Positions 8,544 through 17,422 are shown, numbered from the stretch's first letter. The stretch is DNA of 44,346 nt from Acetobacteraceae bacterium AT-5844 (GCA_000245075.1 JH599933.1:1-44346), one strand, 5' to 3'. Program-made: numbers and translations. The notes: generated by a model from the letters alone, not told the origin.

Positions 8544-8572
8544 GGTATAGTCAGGCGGCCCGGGCTCTGCAA
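8544..8572 (-). promoter_or_regulatory. Promoter of tRNA-Ser
   Basis: On the minus strand TTGCAG (-35) and TATACC (-10) are separated by exactly 17 bases, and the -10 box lies 14 bases before the tRNA 5' end. Good match to a housekeeping sigma promoter. Confidence 0.65.
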
Positions 8573-8886
8573 GCGCCTCTGAGGCGGAAATCGTGCGCTT
8601 TTTCTCCTCATCCTCCGTTTTTTTGCCCCGTGCCCTCTTTGCACGGCTTTCGCTCGGCTCACCGCCGATTCCGGGCCGGTTTTTTTTCAGCCTCCGCCCG
8701 CCCTCGCTGGAGGCATTGCGGACCCTCCCCACCCTCCACGCGGCGAGATGCGCGTCCAACGCGGGGGGGACACGCGATTCTTTCGGCCTCGAGGTCCCGA
8801 TTTTTCTTGAGAAGCGGGAAAGATTGCCCCATATGCGGCGCCGTTGACCCGATCGATGTCCGATCACCCTGGTCATCTGCTGGTGG
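8573..8886. other. Non-coding stretch upstream of speD
   Basis: No convincing gene. The stretch contains several T-rich runs and one candidate promoter for speD: TTGAGA (8807-8812), 17 bases, then CATATG (8830-8835). Open frames here have no ribosome-binding sites and no recognisable domains. Confidence 0.4.
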
Positions 8887-8901
8887 AAAGGAGCCCGCAA
8901 C

Positions 8902-9348
8902 ATGGACTCTCTCGTCTCTCCGCTGGGGATGGTCTCGGAGACCCCGAGCGAAGCCCAGACTTTTGATACGCCCGAGGCGAAGGATCACTTCGTCGAGCGC
9001 GATGGCGTGCGCTTCGCTGGCACGCATCTGATCATCGATCTGTGGGGCGCCACGAACCTCAACGACCCCGCGCACATTGATTCCGTGCTGCGCGAGGCCG
9101 CCATTGAGACCGGCGCGACCATTCTGCATGGCCATTTCCACCACTTCTCCCCGGAGGGTGTGTCGGGTGTGCTGGTGCTGGCCGAGAGCCATGTCTCGAT
9201 CCACACCTGGCCGGAGCGTGCCTATGCCGCGCTGGACATCTTCGTCTGCGGCATCTGCAACCCCTACAAGGCCGTGCCGATCCTGAAGAAGGGCTTCCTG
9301 CCCGAGCGCGTGCAGCTCGCTGAGCACAAGCGCGGCCTGATCGGCTGA
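8902..9348 (+). CDS. speD: S-adenosylmethionine decarboxylase proenzyme (prokaryotic type)
   Basis: Makes decarboxylated S-adenosylmethionine, the aminopropyl donor for spermidine. The 148-residue proenzyme should self-cleave before Ser96 in AESHVSIHTWPE, producing the pyruvoyl cofactor. His101 and Cys116 sit at the same spacing from that serine (5 and 20 residues) as the catalytic His and Cys of the Thermotoga enzyme. About 35 extra N-terminal residues precede the core. The ATG at 8902 has AAAGGAG 8 bases upstream. It is followed by speE, and a strong hairpin separates the two. Confidence 0.97.
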   Translation: MDSLVSPLGMVSETPSEAQTFDTPEAKDHFVERDGVRFAGTHLIIDLWGATNLNDPAHIDSVLREAAIETGATILHGHFHHFSPEGVSGVLVLAESHVSIHTWPERAYAALDIFVCGICNPYKAVPILKKGFLPERVQLAEHKRGLIG

Positions 9349-9373
9349 CACCAGCCTTTCATGTGACTTGATG

Positions 9374-9406
9374 GAGGGCGGGGTCCATATGACCCCGCCC
9401 TCTTTT
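9374..9406 (+). terminator. Intrinsic terminator or attenuator between speD and speE
   Basis: GAGGGCGGGGTC and GACCCCGCCCTC form a perfect 12-bp stem with loop CATAT, directly followed by TTTT. This is a complete intrinsic terminator in an 84-base gap between two genes of one pathway. It could lower speE relative to speD or be conditional. Confidence 0.8.
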
Positions 9407-9432
9407 CGTGCATCGCCAGAGGATAACCCCCA

Positions 9433-10302
9433 ATGCCGACCGATTCCTGGATCAACGAGACCCTCTACCCCGAATGGGGCCAGCGCTTCATGGTGAAGCG
9501 TGAGCTCGCCCGCGTGCAGAGCGACTTCCAGGATATCGCCGTGTTCGAGAGCTACACGCACGGCCGCGTGCTCATGCTGGATGGCGTGGTGCAGATCACC
9601 GAAGGCGACGAGTTCGTCTATCAGGAGATGCTGACCCATGTGCCCCTGCTGGCCCATGGCGACGCCAAGCGCGTCCTGATCATCGGCGCCGGTGACGGCG
9701 GCGTCCTGCGCCGCGTGCTGCAGCACCGGAATGTCGAGAAGGCCGTGATGGTCGAGATCGACGGCGAAGTGATCCGCCTCGCCAAGGAATTCATGCCTGG
9801 CATCGCCGGCGACGCATGGAACGACCCGCGCGCCGAAGTGCTGGTGGCCGACGGCATCGACTATGTCCGCAAGGCCGCTGATGGCAGCTTCGACGTCGTC
9901 ATCGTGGACAGCACGGACCCGATCGGCGTGGGCGAGGTGCTCTTCACCGATGAGTTCTACGCCAATGTGGCACGCCTGCTCTCCGAGAAGGGCGTGATCG
10001 TCAACCAGTGCGGCGTGCCCGCCATGCAGGCGGACGAGCTGCACGACACCTCGCTGCGCCGTGCCAAGTCCTTCAGCGACATCTATGCTTATGTCGCCGC
10101 CGTGCCGACCTATGTGGGCGGCTTCATGACGCTCGGCTGGTCGGCCAAGGATGCCTCCCTGCGTCAGGTGGACACCGCCACCATCCGTGCCCGCGCGGAA
10201 GCCGCCGGCATCCTGGGCCAGACGCAGTACTGGACGCCGGAGATCCACACCGGCGCCTTCAACCTGCCGCCCTACATCGCCAAGCATCTGCCGAAGGCGT
10301 AA
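9433..10302 (+). CDS. speE: Spermidine synthase (polyamine aminopropyltransferase)
   Basis: Transfers the aminopropyl group of decarboxylated S-adenosylmethionine to putrescine. At 289 residues it has the usual length. Motifs include the N-terminal beta-sheet domain (SDFQDIAVFESYTHGRVLML), the substrate loop GDEFVYQEMLTHVPL, the Rossmann motif VLIIGAGDGGVLRRVL, and VIVDSTDPIGVGEVLF with the catalytic Asp. The ATG at 9433 follows AGAGGA. Downstream of speD, it completes spermidine synthesis. The end of the protein (PPYIAKHLPK) is typical. Confidence 0.97.
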   Translation: MPTDSWINETLYPEWGQRFMVKRELARVQSDFQDIAVFESYTHGRVLMLDGVVQITEGDEFVYQEMLTHVPLLAHGDAKRVLIIGAGDGGVLRRVLQHRNVEKAVMVEIDGEVIRLAKEFMPGIAGDAWNDPRAEVLVADGIDYVRKAADGSFDVVIVDSTDPIGVGEVLFTDEFYANVARLLSEKGVIVNQCGVPAMQADELHDTSLRRAKSFSDIYAYVAAVPTYVGGFMTLGWSAKDASLRQVDTATIRARAEAAGILGQTQYWTPEIHTGAFNLPPYIAKHLPKA

Positions 10303-10310
10303 GGCGTTCC

Positions 10311-10348
10311 GCATCCCGCCCTCCGGCCCGCGCCGGATGGCGGGATGC
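10311..10348. terminator. Bidirectional hairpin after speE
   Basis: GCATCCCGCC and GGCGGGATGC form a perfect 10-bp stem with an inner CCGG/CCGG pairing. It sits between the convergent speE and the small gene at 10355. No T-tract on either side. Confidence 0.5.
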
Positions 10349-10354
10349 GCATCC

Positions 10355-10597
10355 TTACCGGGGCAGGGCGGCTGCCAGCCCTTCCAGCCTCGCCAGCAAG
10401 CCGGCCATAGCGGGGCGCAATGCCCTCCCATCGGCCTGGGGCAACATCAGCACCGCGCCGCAAAGCCGCGTCATTTCTTCTTCCAACCCCTCCAGATCCA
10501 GCCAGCGCCCCGCGGCTGCCAGCGCAGTAGCGACGGCGAGTGTGGTATCCATTTCTTCGATACGCGCCAGAATGGCCGGTTGCGGCAGGGTCGTCAT
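10355..10597 (-). CDS. Hypothetical small protein, 80 residues
   Basis: I do not recognise the family. The predicted protein is mostly helical and leucine/alanine-rich (ARIEEMDTTLAVATALAAAG and LEEEMTRLCGAVLMLP), soluble, and without signal peptide or membrane segment. The size and helical pattern recall small chaperone-like proteins such as FliT, but no flagellar genes are near. No clear Shine-Dalgarno sequence precedes the ATG. It shares a hairpin terminator with the convergent speE, which supports its being transcribed. Confidence 0.55.
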   Translation of the reverse strand: MTTLPQPAILARIEEMDTTLAVATALAAAGRWLDLEGLEEEMTRLCGAVLMLPQADGRALRPAMAGLLARLEGLAAALPR

Positions 10598-10721
10598 AGG
10601 GCCAGCCTAGCGCGGCCACCCTAACAAACTCCTGCCACCGTCACGCCTTTTGACGATTCCTTCACGCTGCCCGGCGCAGACTGCGCCTGTCTCACAGCAG
10701 TGGTGGAAGGCGAATCGTACC

Positions 10722-10922
10722 ATGCGGATGGATCATGCCCTGCGGATGGCATCTGCTCCCGCGCGTGTGGAGGATATCCTCTCCGCCGCAGAGCGCCTCG
10801 CGCGGCCGGACCTCCCCGCCGCGACGTCCCCTCTCGCGCCCACCGGCCAGCCGCCGGACAACGGCGCCACCGTGCGGGCCTGCACGGCATTGCTGCGGCG
10901 TACGATTTCCCTGCTCCGTTGA
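10722..10922 (+). CDS. Possible small hypothetical protein, 66 residues
   Basis: A short open frame beginning MRMDHALRMASAPARVEDIL, with GGAAGG about 11 bases upstream, ending 48 bases before the CckA-like kinase. The N-terminal part could be helical; the middle is proline-rich. I recognise no domain. It fills most of the 370-base gap upstream of the kinase and may equally be untranslated leader sequence. Confidence 0.3.
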   Translation: MRMDHALRMASAPARVEDILSAAERLARPDLPAATSPLAPTGQPPDNGATVRACTALLRRTISLLR

Positions 10923-10970
10923 GACTTGCCCTCTCGGCCTCACGGTTTCGTGAGGCTATGCTGCACACCC

Positions 10971-12479
10971 ATGAAGTGGTTCCGTCGGTGGAAGCAGAAC
11001 GAGAGTGAAGTGTCTCAGGCCGTACTCAACGGCCTGCCGGATGCTGCCATGCTGCTCGACCCGCGTGGTGTCCGCGCTGCCAACGCGCAGCTGCGCCTCA
11101 CGCTCGGCCCGGCCCAGCCCGTCCACCCCGGAATGCCTGCCGAGCGCCTTTTCGCCCCGGCATGCCGGGAGGCGGTCGCTGCCTGGCTGCGCGGTGGCCC
11201 CTTGCCTCAGCAGGTACGGCTGGCGGCCCCAGAAGGCATGGCAGAGCAGCCGGTCCAGCCGCACCGTATTCTCCTGCCCCGCAGCGAGTCGCTCATCCTT
11301 CTCCGTCCTCTCTCCACTCCTGAGGGCGGAGCCGAAGCAGACCGCTTGCAGACCCTCGGCACCCTGGCCGGCGGCATCGCGCATGATTTCAACAACCTGC
11401 TGACGGTGGTGCTGGGCGCCAGCGAGGACGCGCTGAGCCTCGCCGGCCCGTGCCCTGACCCCGCCCTGGCCGCCGAACTCTCCCAGATAAAGCGGGCGGC
11501 CGAGCGCGGCGCACAGCTCGTCCGGCAACTCCTGGCCTATGCCCGCCGGCAGGTCCTGGCGCCGCAGCTCGTCGGGCTGAACGAGGCCGTGGAAGGCATC
11601 GCCCGCCTGTTGGACCGCACGGTGCTGCGAGAGGGCGTCACCCTGGAACTGACGCTGGACGAACCCGGCCGCCTGGTCCGAATCGACCCATCGCAGCTGG
11701 ACCGGGTGGTGATGAACCTCGCGATGAACGCCCGCCAGGCCATGCCCCAGGGCGGAAGGCTGCGCCTGGGCACGGGGCGGCAGGTCTTGCTCTCCGCCAT
11801 GCCCGGCGTGCCGGATACCGTGCCCGCTGGCCGCTGGACGGTACTGGAGGTCGCCGATACCGGCGCCGGCATCTCTCCCGAGCTCTTGCCGCGAATCTTC
11901 CAGCCCTTCTTCAGCACGCGCGTCGCGCAGGGGGGCACCGGCCTCGGGCTGGCGACTGTGCATGGCATTGTGCGTCAGTCCGGCGGCTACATGGTGGTGG
12001 AAAGCACACCCGGGCAGGGCTCCTGCTTCCGTATCCTCCTCCCGCGGGTGGAGGAGGCGGAGGCGCCCGCTGAAATTCTCCAGCTCGCGCCGCCCCAGAC
12101 AACTGCTCCCGGCGCCACCGGCACCGTTCTGCTGGTGGAGGACGAGGCTCCTCTTCGCCGCTTGGCCGAGCGGGCCATCTCTCGTGCCGGCCACGCCGTC
12201 ACCGTGGCGGAGGATGCCGAATCGGCTCTTGAAATGGTGGAGGAGGGGCTGCTGCCCGCCATGCTGGTCTCGGACGTGGCAATGCCCGGCATGGACGGCG
12301 TGGCTCTTGCGAAGACTCTGCGTCAACGCCTGCCGGGGCTGCCCGTTCTATTAGTGAGCGGCTATGCCAGCGCGGCCGTCGAGGCAGAGCTTGGAACCGA
12401 AAATATCCGTTATTTGCCAAAGCCTTATAAGCCGGTGGAATTGGTCTCGGCGATAAATGAACAATTCCAGCGGTCGTGA
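10971..12479 (+). CDS. CckA-like hybrid histidine kinase with receiver domain
   Basis: Soluble-looking hybrid sensor kinase of 502 residues. Residues 14-112 resemble a degenerate PAS domain (VLNGLPDAAMLLDPRGV). A HisKA domain has phospho-acceptor His138 in LAGGIAHDFNNLLT, the CckA-type H-box. The ATPase domain shows N-box NLAMNARQAM (about 249), G1 DTGAGI, F-box FQPFFST and G2 GGTGLGL. The receiver (384-500) has acceptor Asp435 in SDVAMPGMDG and Lys484 in LPKPYKP. In alphaproteobacteria CckA feeds ChpT-CtrA and is often encoded near recA and alaS, as here. Unlike Caulobacter CckA there are no N-terminal membrane helices and the sensor part is short, so it may be a shortened CckA or a paralogue. 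The ATG at 10971 is chosen; ribosome-binding site weak. Confidence 0.85.
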   Translation: MKWFRRWKQNESEVSQAVLNGLPDAAMLLDPRGVRAANAQLRLTLGPAQPVHPGMPAERLFAPACREAVAAWLRGGPLPQQVRLAAPEGMAEQPVQPHRILLPRSESLILLRPLSTPEGGAEADRLQTLGTLAGGIAHDFNNLLTVVLGASEDALSLAGPCPDPALAAELSQIKRAAERGAQLVRQLLAYARRQVLAPQLVGLNEAVEGIARLLDRTVLREGVTLELTLDEPGRLVRIDPSQLDRVVMNLAMNARQAMPQGGRLRLGTGRQVLLSAMPGVPDTVPAGRWTVLEVADTGAGISPELLPRIFQPFFSTRVAQGGTGLGLATVHGIVRQSGGYMVVESTPGQGSCFRILLPRVEEAEAPAEILQLAPPQTTAPGATGTVLLVEDEAPLRRLAERAISRAGHAVTVAEDAESALEMVEEGLLPAMLVSDVAMPGMDGVALAKTLRQRLPGLPVLLVSGYASAAVEAELGTENIRYLPKPYKPVELVSAINEQFQRS

Positions 12480-12490
12480 TGGGAAAGCGC

Positions 12491-12519
12491 TTGCGGAAAT
12501 GCTTCTATGTGAACATATA
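12491..12519 (+). promoter_or_regulatory. recA promoter
   Basis: TTGCGG (12491-12496) and CATATA (12514-12519) are separated by 17 bases, 166 bases upstream of recA. The -10 element overlaps the SOS box. Confidence 0.6.
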
Positions 12520-12525
12520 GCGAAC
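12511..12525. promoter_or_regulatory. LexA (SOS) box of recA
   Basis: GAAC-ATATAGC-GAAC matches the alphaproteobacterial LexA direct-repeat box (GTTC/GAAC-N7-GAAC). It overlaps the -10 element of the recA promoter, so LexA would block RNA polymerase there until DNA damage. Confidence 0.85.
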
Positions 12526-12684
12526 GAAAGATGAGCAAGCCCGCCGGATTGGTATCCTGCGCGATCCGGGGCATCATCGATCGCGGAATCGTGAAATTTG
12601 CCCGGACCCTTGTTCCTGCGGGGCAGTCCGGCCCATACCAAGCACCACCATTTAAGACCTGGGATGCCAGAAGGGGTCCTCACC

Positions 12685-13725
12685 ATGGATAAGAACAAGG
12701 CGCTGGACGCCGCGCTCAGCCAGATCGAACGGGCTTTCGGCAAGGGCTCCATCATGCGGATGGGCGCCAAGCAGCAGTCGGATGAGGTGGAAGTCATTCC
12801 CACCGGCTCGCTCGGGCTCGACCTGGCGCTGGGCATTGGCGGTCTGCCGAAGGGCCGCATTATCGAGATCTACGGCCCGGAATCTTCCGGTAAGACGACG
12901 CTCGCCCTGCACGCCATCGCCGAGGCGCAGAAGCGTGGCGGCACCTGCGCCTTCATCGATGCCGAGCACGCGCTCGACCCCGGCTATGCCCGCAAGCTGG
13001 GCGTGGATGTGGACAACCTCCTCATCTCCCAGCCGGATGCTGGTGAGCAGGCGCTGGAGATCTGCGACACGCTGGTGCGCTCCGGCGCCGTGGACGTGCT
13101 GGTCGTCGACTCCGTCGCCGCCCTGGTGCCGCGCGCCGAGCTGGAAGGCGAGATGGGCGACAGCCATGTCGGCCTGCACGCCCGCCTGATGTCCCAGGCG
13201 CTGCGCAAGCTGACGGGCACCGTCTCCCGCTCCAACTGCCTGCTGATCTTCCTGAACCAGATCCGCCTGAAGATCGGCGTGATGTTCGGCAACCCGGAGA
13301 CCACGACGGGCGGCAACGCGCTGAAGTTCTATGCGTCCGTGCGCCTGGAAATTCGCCGCATCGGTCAGATCAAGGACCGCGACAACGTCGTCGGCAACCA
13401 GACGCGCGTGAAGGTGGTGAAGAACAAGATGGCCCCGCCGTTCCGGCAGGTCGAGTTCGACATCATGTATGGCGAGGGTGTCTCCAAGGTCGGCGAGCTG
13501 ATCGATCTGGGCGTGAAGGCCAGCGTGGTCGAGAAGTCCGGCGCCTGGTTCAGCTGCGACAACCAGCGCATCGGCCAGGGCCGCGAGAACGCCAAGCAGT
13601 TCCTGCGGGACAACCCGGCGATGGCGGAAAGCATCGAGAACCGCATCCGCGCCGATGCGGGCCTGGTGACGGAAGGCATGCTGACCAGCCCGGATGCCGA
13701 GGCGGAAGACGCTGCGGCTGAGTAA
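12685..13725 (+). CDS. recA: Recombinase RecA
   Basis: Homologous-recombination ATPase and LexA co-protease, 346 residues. The N-terminus is [20 protein letters not shown]. Walker A is GPESSGKTT, Walker B lies in [14 protein letters not shown]1/L2 regions include [17 protein letters not shown], and the C-terminal tail is acidic ([11 protein letters not shown]). Start at ATG 12685 with AGAAGGGG upstream; earlier in-frame codons read as non-coding leader. Preceded by a promoter with an SOS box and closed by a strong terminator, so it is a single-gene unit. No recX follows. Confidence 0.99.
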   Translation: MDKNKALDAALSQIERAFGKGSIMRMGAKQQSDEVEVIPTGSLGLDLALGIGGLPKGRIIEIYGPESSGKTTLALHAIAEAQKRGGTCAFIDAEHALDPGYARKLGVDVDNLLISQPDAGEQALEICDTLVRSGAVDVLVVDSVAALVPRAELEGEMGDSHVGLHARLMSQALRKLTGTVSRSNCLLIFLNQIRLKIGVMFGNPETTTGGNALKFYASVRLEIRRIGQIKDRDNVVGNQTRVKVVKNKMAPPFRQVEFDIMYGEGVSKVGELIDLGVKASVVEKSGAWFSCDNQRIGQGRENAKQFLRDNPAMAESIENRIRADAGLVTEGMLTSPDAEAEDAAAE

Positions 13726-13747
13726 GGCCAGCACAAGCGTGGACGAG

Positions 13748-13776
13748 AAAAGGGGCCCTGGAGGGCCCCTTTTTTT
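13748..13776 (+). terminator. Intrinsic terminator of recA
   Basis: An A-run, then GGGGCCC-TGGA-GGGCCCC, then seven T. Because the A- and T-runs flank the stem symmetrically it can also act for the convergent AsmA-like transcript. Confidence 0.9.
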
Positions 13777-13794
13777 ATGGCGGTGACGCTTGGT

Positions 13795-16389
13795 TCAGCG
13801 GCCCAGCAGGCCGCGCAGGATGTCCGCTGGGTTCACCCGCCGTTGTTCCTGCTGTTGCTGGCGGGCCTCGGCCGCCGGCATGGGGCCGCTCCGGCCCCCA
13901 CGCGCAACGGTGAGTTGCTGGGCGCAATCCGGCATGCTGCCGGCCGGGCGGCCAGCCAGCTCCTGCGCCAGTTGCCCGAGGGCGGAGACGGTGGACTCCC
14001 TCTGCCGCGCAGCCAACTCGCCCAGGATTCCAGCGGCGGCCTGGGCGGTGCCCGCCTGATCCAGCCGGATGCCGGGCTTCGCGAAGCTGCCGGTGACGCG
14101 CGCAGGTGCGCTGATGCCGGTGCCGCTGATGCGCAAGACGGGCAACAGGCGCAAATTTAGCCGCTCCTCACCCAGATCAATCTCGCCGCTACCGGCGACG
14201 CTGGCGAGGTTGGTGTCCAGGAGCATGGCTTCCGGCCGGCCAACGCCATCGCGGAAGGCGAGGCGAACGGCCAGACAACGCAGTGCCGTGCTGCCATCGG
14301 CTGGCAGGGCGGGAAGCAGGACACGGCGCAGATCGCCCAGGAAGCGGTCGAACAGCGCGTTGCTGATCTGGCCATTGGCCATGGCGAGGGCGGCGTAGCC
14401 ATTCAGCGAATCGGCGACAGCGCGAAGGTCCGTGCCATGACCATTGACGTTGGCGTCGATCTCGACCCGGCCGCTGCTTTGCGCCGGCTGTCCATAAGCT
14501 TGCAGCAGCGGGCGCAGATCCAGCCCGCTGCCTTCATGCCGTGCGGTCAGGCCGAATTGGGGCGGGGTGGCGGTGGCGTCGGTGCGCAGGGTCAGCGCCA
14601 GGCGCCCACCCGGGATGCCGAGGGAGACCGGGTCCATCGCCAGCTTGCCACCGGCCAGCAGCAGGGTGATGCGCTGGTCGCGATAGGTGATTTCATCCGC
14701 GATCCATTCACCGACGGTGAGACGGATGTCGGCGTCCAGGGCCTTCAGCGGATCCACCGGCAGGGGCAGGGCTGGGATGAGGCGTGGGGCCGCGGCGGTT
14801 TCGGCGGGCGGGGGCTGCGGTACGGCTGGGACAGCCGGGGTGCCGGGTGTCGCCGGAGCTTGCGGCGGTGCGGCTGTGGCGGCGGCTGCGGCCGTCAGCT
14901 CGTCCACATCGACGCGCGGGGCATTGAGCCTCGTGGTGATGGCAAGGCGTGGCGCGAGGACGACGCTGGTCTCGCCTTCCACCGACAGGCCGCGGGCCTG
15001 CAACTGAAGCTGGCTGGCGGAGATACGGCCGGGCTCAGCGGCAAGGGCTGTCTGGAGCCGCGCATCGTGCAGACCCGGCAGGGCCAGCGCGAGGGAGCGC
15101 GCCAGCGGCGTGGTGTCCGCCGATTGCAGGGCCAGGTTGCCGGTGAGGCTGGTGTGGTTCGGGCCCGAGAGGGTGCCCTGTATCTGCGCCGAGGTGCCCT
15201 CGCCGCGCAGGGCGGCGGTGACAGGCCAGGGCTCGGCGGAGAGCAGCGTCGGCGCGGGAGGGAGGGTGGCTTCGGCCTGCCAGTTCTCGCCGTTGAGAGA
15301 GATGGCCGCGTTGGCGCTGACCGGCTGGCCCGGACCGGCGACGGTAAGGGTGGCCGCGCCCAGGCGGAGGCCGGGCCAGAGGGTGGCGAGATCGCCCCCG
15401 GCGGTGTGCAGGCGCAGGTCGTGCAGCTGCGGCAGAACGCCGGGGCCGGCATCGGCCAGGCGGGCGGTGAGGTCGAGGCCGGTGAGCGGCGGGATTGTCG
15501 TGCCCGGGGGCAGGAAAGGCGTGAGGCGGTCTGTCCGGTCGGCGGTGGCGTTCAGGGCGATGCGCCAGCCGGCGGCGGCCTCGGGCTGCGCGATGGCGCC
15601 GTCCAGCACGGCCTGGATGCCGGGGGCGGCGAGGCTGAGGCGCAGGGGCCACTCGGCGGGCTCGGTCTGGGTGCCCAGCAGGCGGGGCAGAGGGCCGGCC
15701 TGACCGCGCGCGGCCAGCGCGACGCCGCGCAGGGTGAACTGACCCTCGAAATCGATGGGCGCTGAAGGTTCCGGCGCGGTGAGGGCGAGTTCGCGGATCT
15801 CCAGCGTCTCCACCTTACCGGTTGCCGGGTCTCGCCAGCCGACGCGGCCGCCCTCGATGCCGATGGCGGCGATGGAGAGGGCGAGCGGGGAGGAGGCGGC
15901 GGGTTCGGCGGGGGTGGCCGGGGGCGGTGCGGAAGACGCCTGCGGCGGGGCGAAGCGCCAGTTGCCGCGGCCCTCGGCATCCATCTCCAGCAGCAGGTCG
16001 GGCTCGATCAGCGTGACGCGCTCGAAGGCCACGTGGCGGGAAAGCAGGGGGATGAGGGCCAGCTTGGCTTCCACCCGGCGGGCGGTGAGCATCTGCGGGC
16101 GGCTGGTGCCGGGCGGGTTGGAGAGGGTGACGCCATCCAGCGTCACCGTCGGTACCAGGGAGAGCTTCAGGCCGATGGGGCCGGAGAGGGTGAGGGTGCG
16201 GCCGGTGGATTGCTCCACCGCCGCGATGAGCCGGGGACGGAGGATCTCGTCCCGCAGCAGGTAGCGCATCGTGCCATAGCCAGCCGCCGGGATGGCGATG
16301 ATGACGGCCAGGGCGATGAGCGCGCGGCGGCCGCGCCGGCGGCGGGATGGCGGTGCCGCCGGCCGGCGGCTGGACGGGGGCGTGGCCAT
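13795..16389 (-). CDS. AsmA-family envelope protein
   Basis: Large protein of 864 residues anchored in the inner membrane by one N-terminal helix (ALIALAVIIAIPAAGYG, residues 24-40) after an Arg/Pro-rich cytoplasmic tail. The AsmA N-terminal domain follows, with GRTLTLSGPIGLKLSLVPTV and the VEAKLALIPLLSR type of strand. A Pro/Ala linker lies near residues 500-540, and the C-terminal AsmA_2-like region contains GRVEIDANVNGHGTDLRAV and LDTNLASVAGSGEIDLGEER. AsmA-like proteins are thought to bridge the periplasm and influence outer-membrane lipid supply. It starts 6 bases after the pseudouridine synthase gene, so the two form an operon. Confidence 0.9.
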   Translation of the reverse strand: MATPPSSRRPAAPPSRRRRGRRALIALAVIIAIPAAGYGTMRYLLRDEILRPRLIAAVEQSTGRTLTLSGPIGLKLSLVPTVTLDGVTLSNPPGTSRPQMLTARRVEAKLALIPLLSRHVAFERVTLIEPDLLLEMDAEGRGNWRFAPPQASSAPPPATPAEPAASSPLALSIAAIGIEGGRVGWRDPATGKVETLEIRELALTAPEPSAPIDFEGQFTLRGVALAARGQAGPLPRLLGTQTEPAEWPLRLSLAAPGIQAVLDGAIAQPEAAAGWRIALNATADRTDRLTPFLPPGTTIPPLTGLDLTARLADAGPGVLPQLHDLRLHTAGGDLATLWPGLRLGAATLTVAGPGQPVSANAAISLNGENWQAEATLPPAPTLLSAEPWPVTAALRGEGTSAQIQGTLSGPNHTSLTGNLALQSADTTPLARSLALALPGLHDARLQTALAAEPGRISASQLQLQARGLSVEGETSVVLAPRLAITTRLNAPRVDVDELTAAAAATAAPPQAPATPGTPAVPAVPQPPPAETAAAPRLIPALPLPVDPLKALDADIRLTVGEWIADEITYRDQRITLLLAGGKLAMDPVSLGIPGGRLALTLRTDATATPPQFGLTARHEGSGLDLRPLLQAYGQPAQSSGRVEIDANVNGHGTDLRAVADSLNGYAALAMANGQISNALFDRFLGDLRRVLLPALPADGSTALRCLAVRLAFRDGVGRPEAMLLDTNLASVAGSGEIDLGEERLNLRLLPVLRISGTGISAPARVTGSFAKPGIRLDQAGTAQAAAGILGELAARQRESTVSALGQLAQELAGRPAGSMPDCAQQLTVARGGRSGPMPAAEARQQQQEQRRVNPADILRGLLGR

Positions 16390-16395
16390 GTGCGG

Positions 16396-17376
16396 TCAGG
16401 CCTTGCGTTTCGGGGCTGCGTTGCGGGGCTTTTCGAAGCCCAGTGTCGCGAAGCTTTCGAGCATATGGGGCGGCAGGGGGGCGGTGACATCCAGCGTGCC
16501 GCCATCCGGGTGGGGGATGTGCAGGTGGCGGGCGTGCAGGTGCAGGCTGTGGGACATGCCTTCCAGATGCGCGGCCTGTCCGCCGTATTTGCCATCACCC
16601 AGGATCGGCGTTTCCAGCGCGCTGGCGCAGTGGACGCGAAGCTGGTGGGTACGGCCGGTGAGGGGGTGCAACTCCAGCCAGGTGGCGTGGCGGCGGGCGA
16701 CGTCCCTGGTGGTGTATTCCGTGACGGCGAAGGCGCCTTCCTTACCTTCGGCCGGAACGACGCGTTCGCCCTGCGGGCCGCCGCCCTGCTTGGCCAGCGG
16801 CATGTCGATGCGCCCGGCCTCGTATTGCGGCTGGCCGACGACGATGGCCCAGTAGGTCTTCTTCGCGTCGCGCGAGCGGAAGGCCTTGGCGAGGAAGGAG
16901 GCCGCGCGCTGGTCCCGCGCCAGGAGGATGACGCCTGATGTGTCCCGGTCCAGCCGGTGGACGAGGCGGGGGCGCTCCTCATGGCCGAAGCGCAGGGCGT
17001 CCAGCATGCCGTCCAGGTGCTTCTTGATGTTCGGGCCGCCCTGCACGGGCAGGCCATGCGGCTTGTTCAGGGCGATGATGGACTCGTCCTGGAACAGGAT
17101 CATCCGCTCCAGCGCCTTGGCGTCCTCGGGCGAGACCTCCCGCACCTTCGGGCCGGTATCAGGGGCGGGGCCTTCGGGGATGGGTGGGATGCGGATTTCC
17201 TGGCCGCGCGCGAGGCGGGTATTGGCTTCCACACGCTTGCCGTCCACGCGGATCTGGCCCGTGCGCAGCAGCTTCTGCAATGCGCCCTGGGTCAGCTGGG
17301 GGAAGTAGCGGCGGAACCAGCGGTCCAGCCGGGAATCGGCGTCCGCCGCGTGAACAGTGCGGTGCTGGATGGTCAT
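16396..17376 (-). CDS. RluC/RluD-family 23S rRNA pseudouridine synthase
   Basis: Isomerises uridine to pseudouridine in 23S rRNA. In 326 residues it carries an N-terminal S4 RNA-binding domain (about 14-75; SRLDRWFRRYFPQLTQGALQ), then the catalytic domain with LNKPHGLPVQGG, the signature HRLDRDTSG with catalytic Asp143, and LTGRTHQLRVHCA. GGPNIKKHLD and the overall layout are those of the RluC group in alphaproteobacteria, but RluC versus RluD cannot be settled by eye. First gene of an operon with the AsmA-like gene. Confidence 0.92.
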   Translation of the reverse strand: MTIQHRTVHAADADSRLDRWFRRYFPQLTQGALQKLLRTGQIRVDGKRVEANTRLARGQEIRIPPIPEGPAPDTGPKVREVSPEDAKALERMILFQDESIIALNKPHGLPVQGGPNIKKHLDGMLDALRFGHEERPRLVHRLDRDTSGVILLARDQRAASFLAKAFRSRDAKKTYWAIVVGQPQYEAGRIDMPLAKQGGGPQGERVVPAEGKEGAFAVTEYTTRDVARRHATWLELHPLTGRTHQLRVHCASALETPILGDGKYGGQAAHLEGMSHSLHLHARHLHIPHPDGGTLDVTAPLPPHMLESFATLGFEKPRNAAPKRKA

Positions 17377-17422
17377 GCGCGCGGATTAGCGGCAGCGAGG
17401 CGTGGCGTCGAGGCAAAATCGC

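Noticed and set aside
8593-8847. Plus-strand frame upstream of speD (84 codons).
   Set aside because: Phe/Ser/Arg-rich translation of T-rich leader sequence with no ribosome-binding site or conserved feature.
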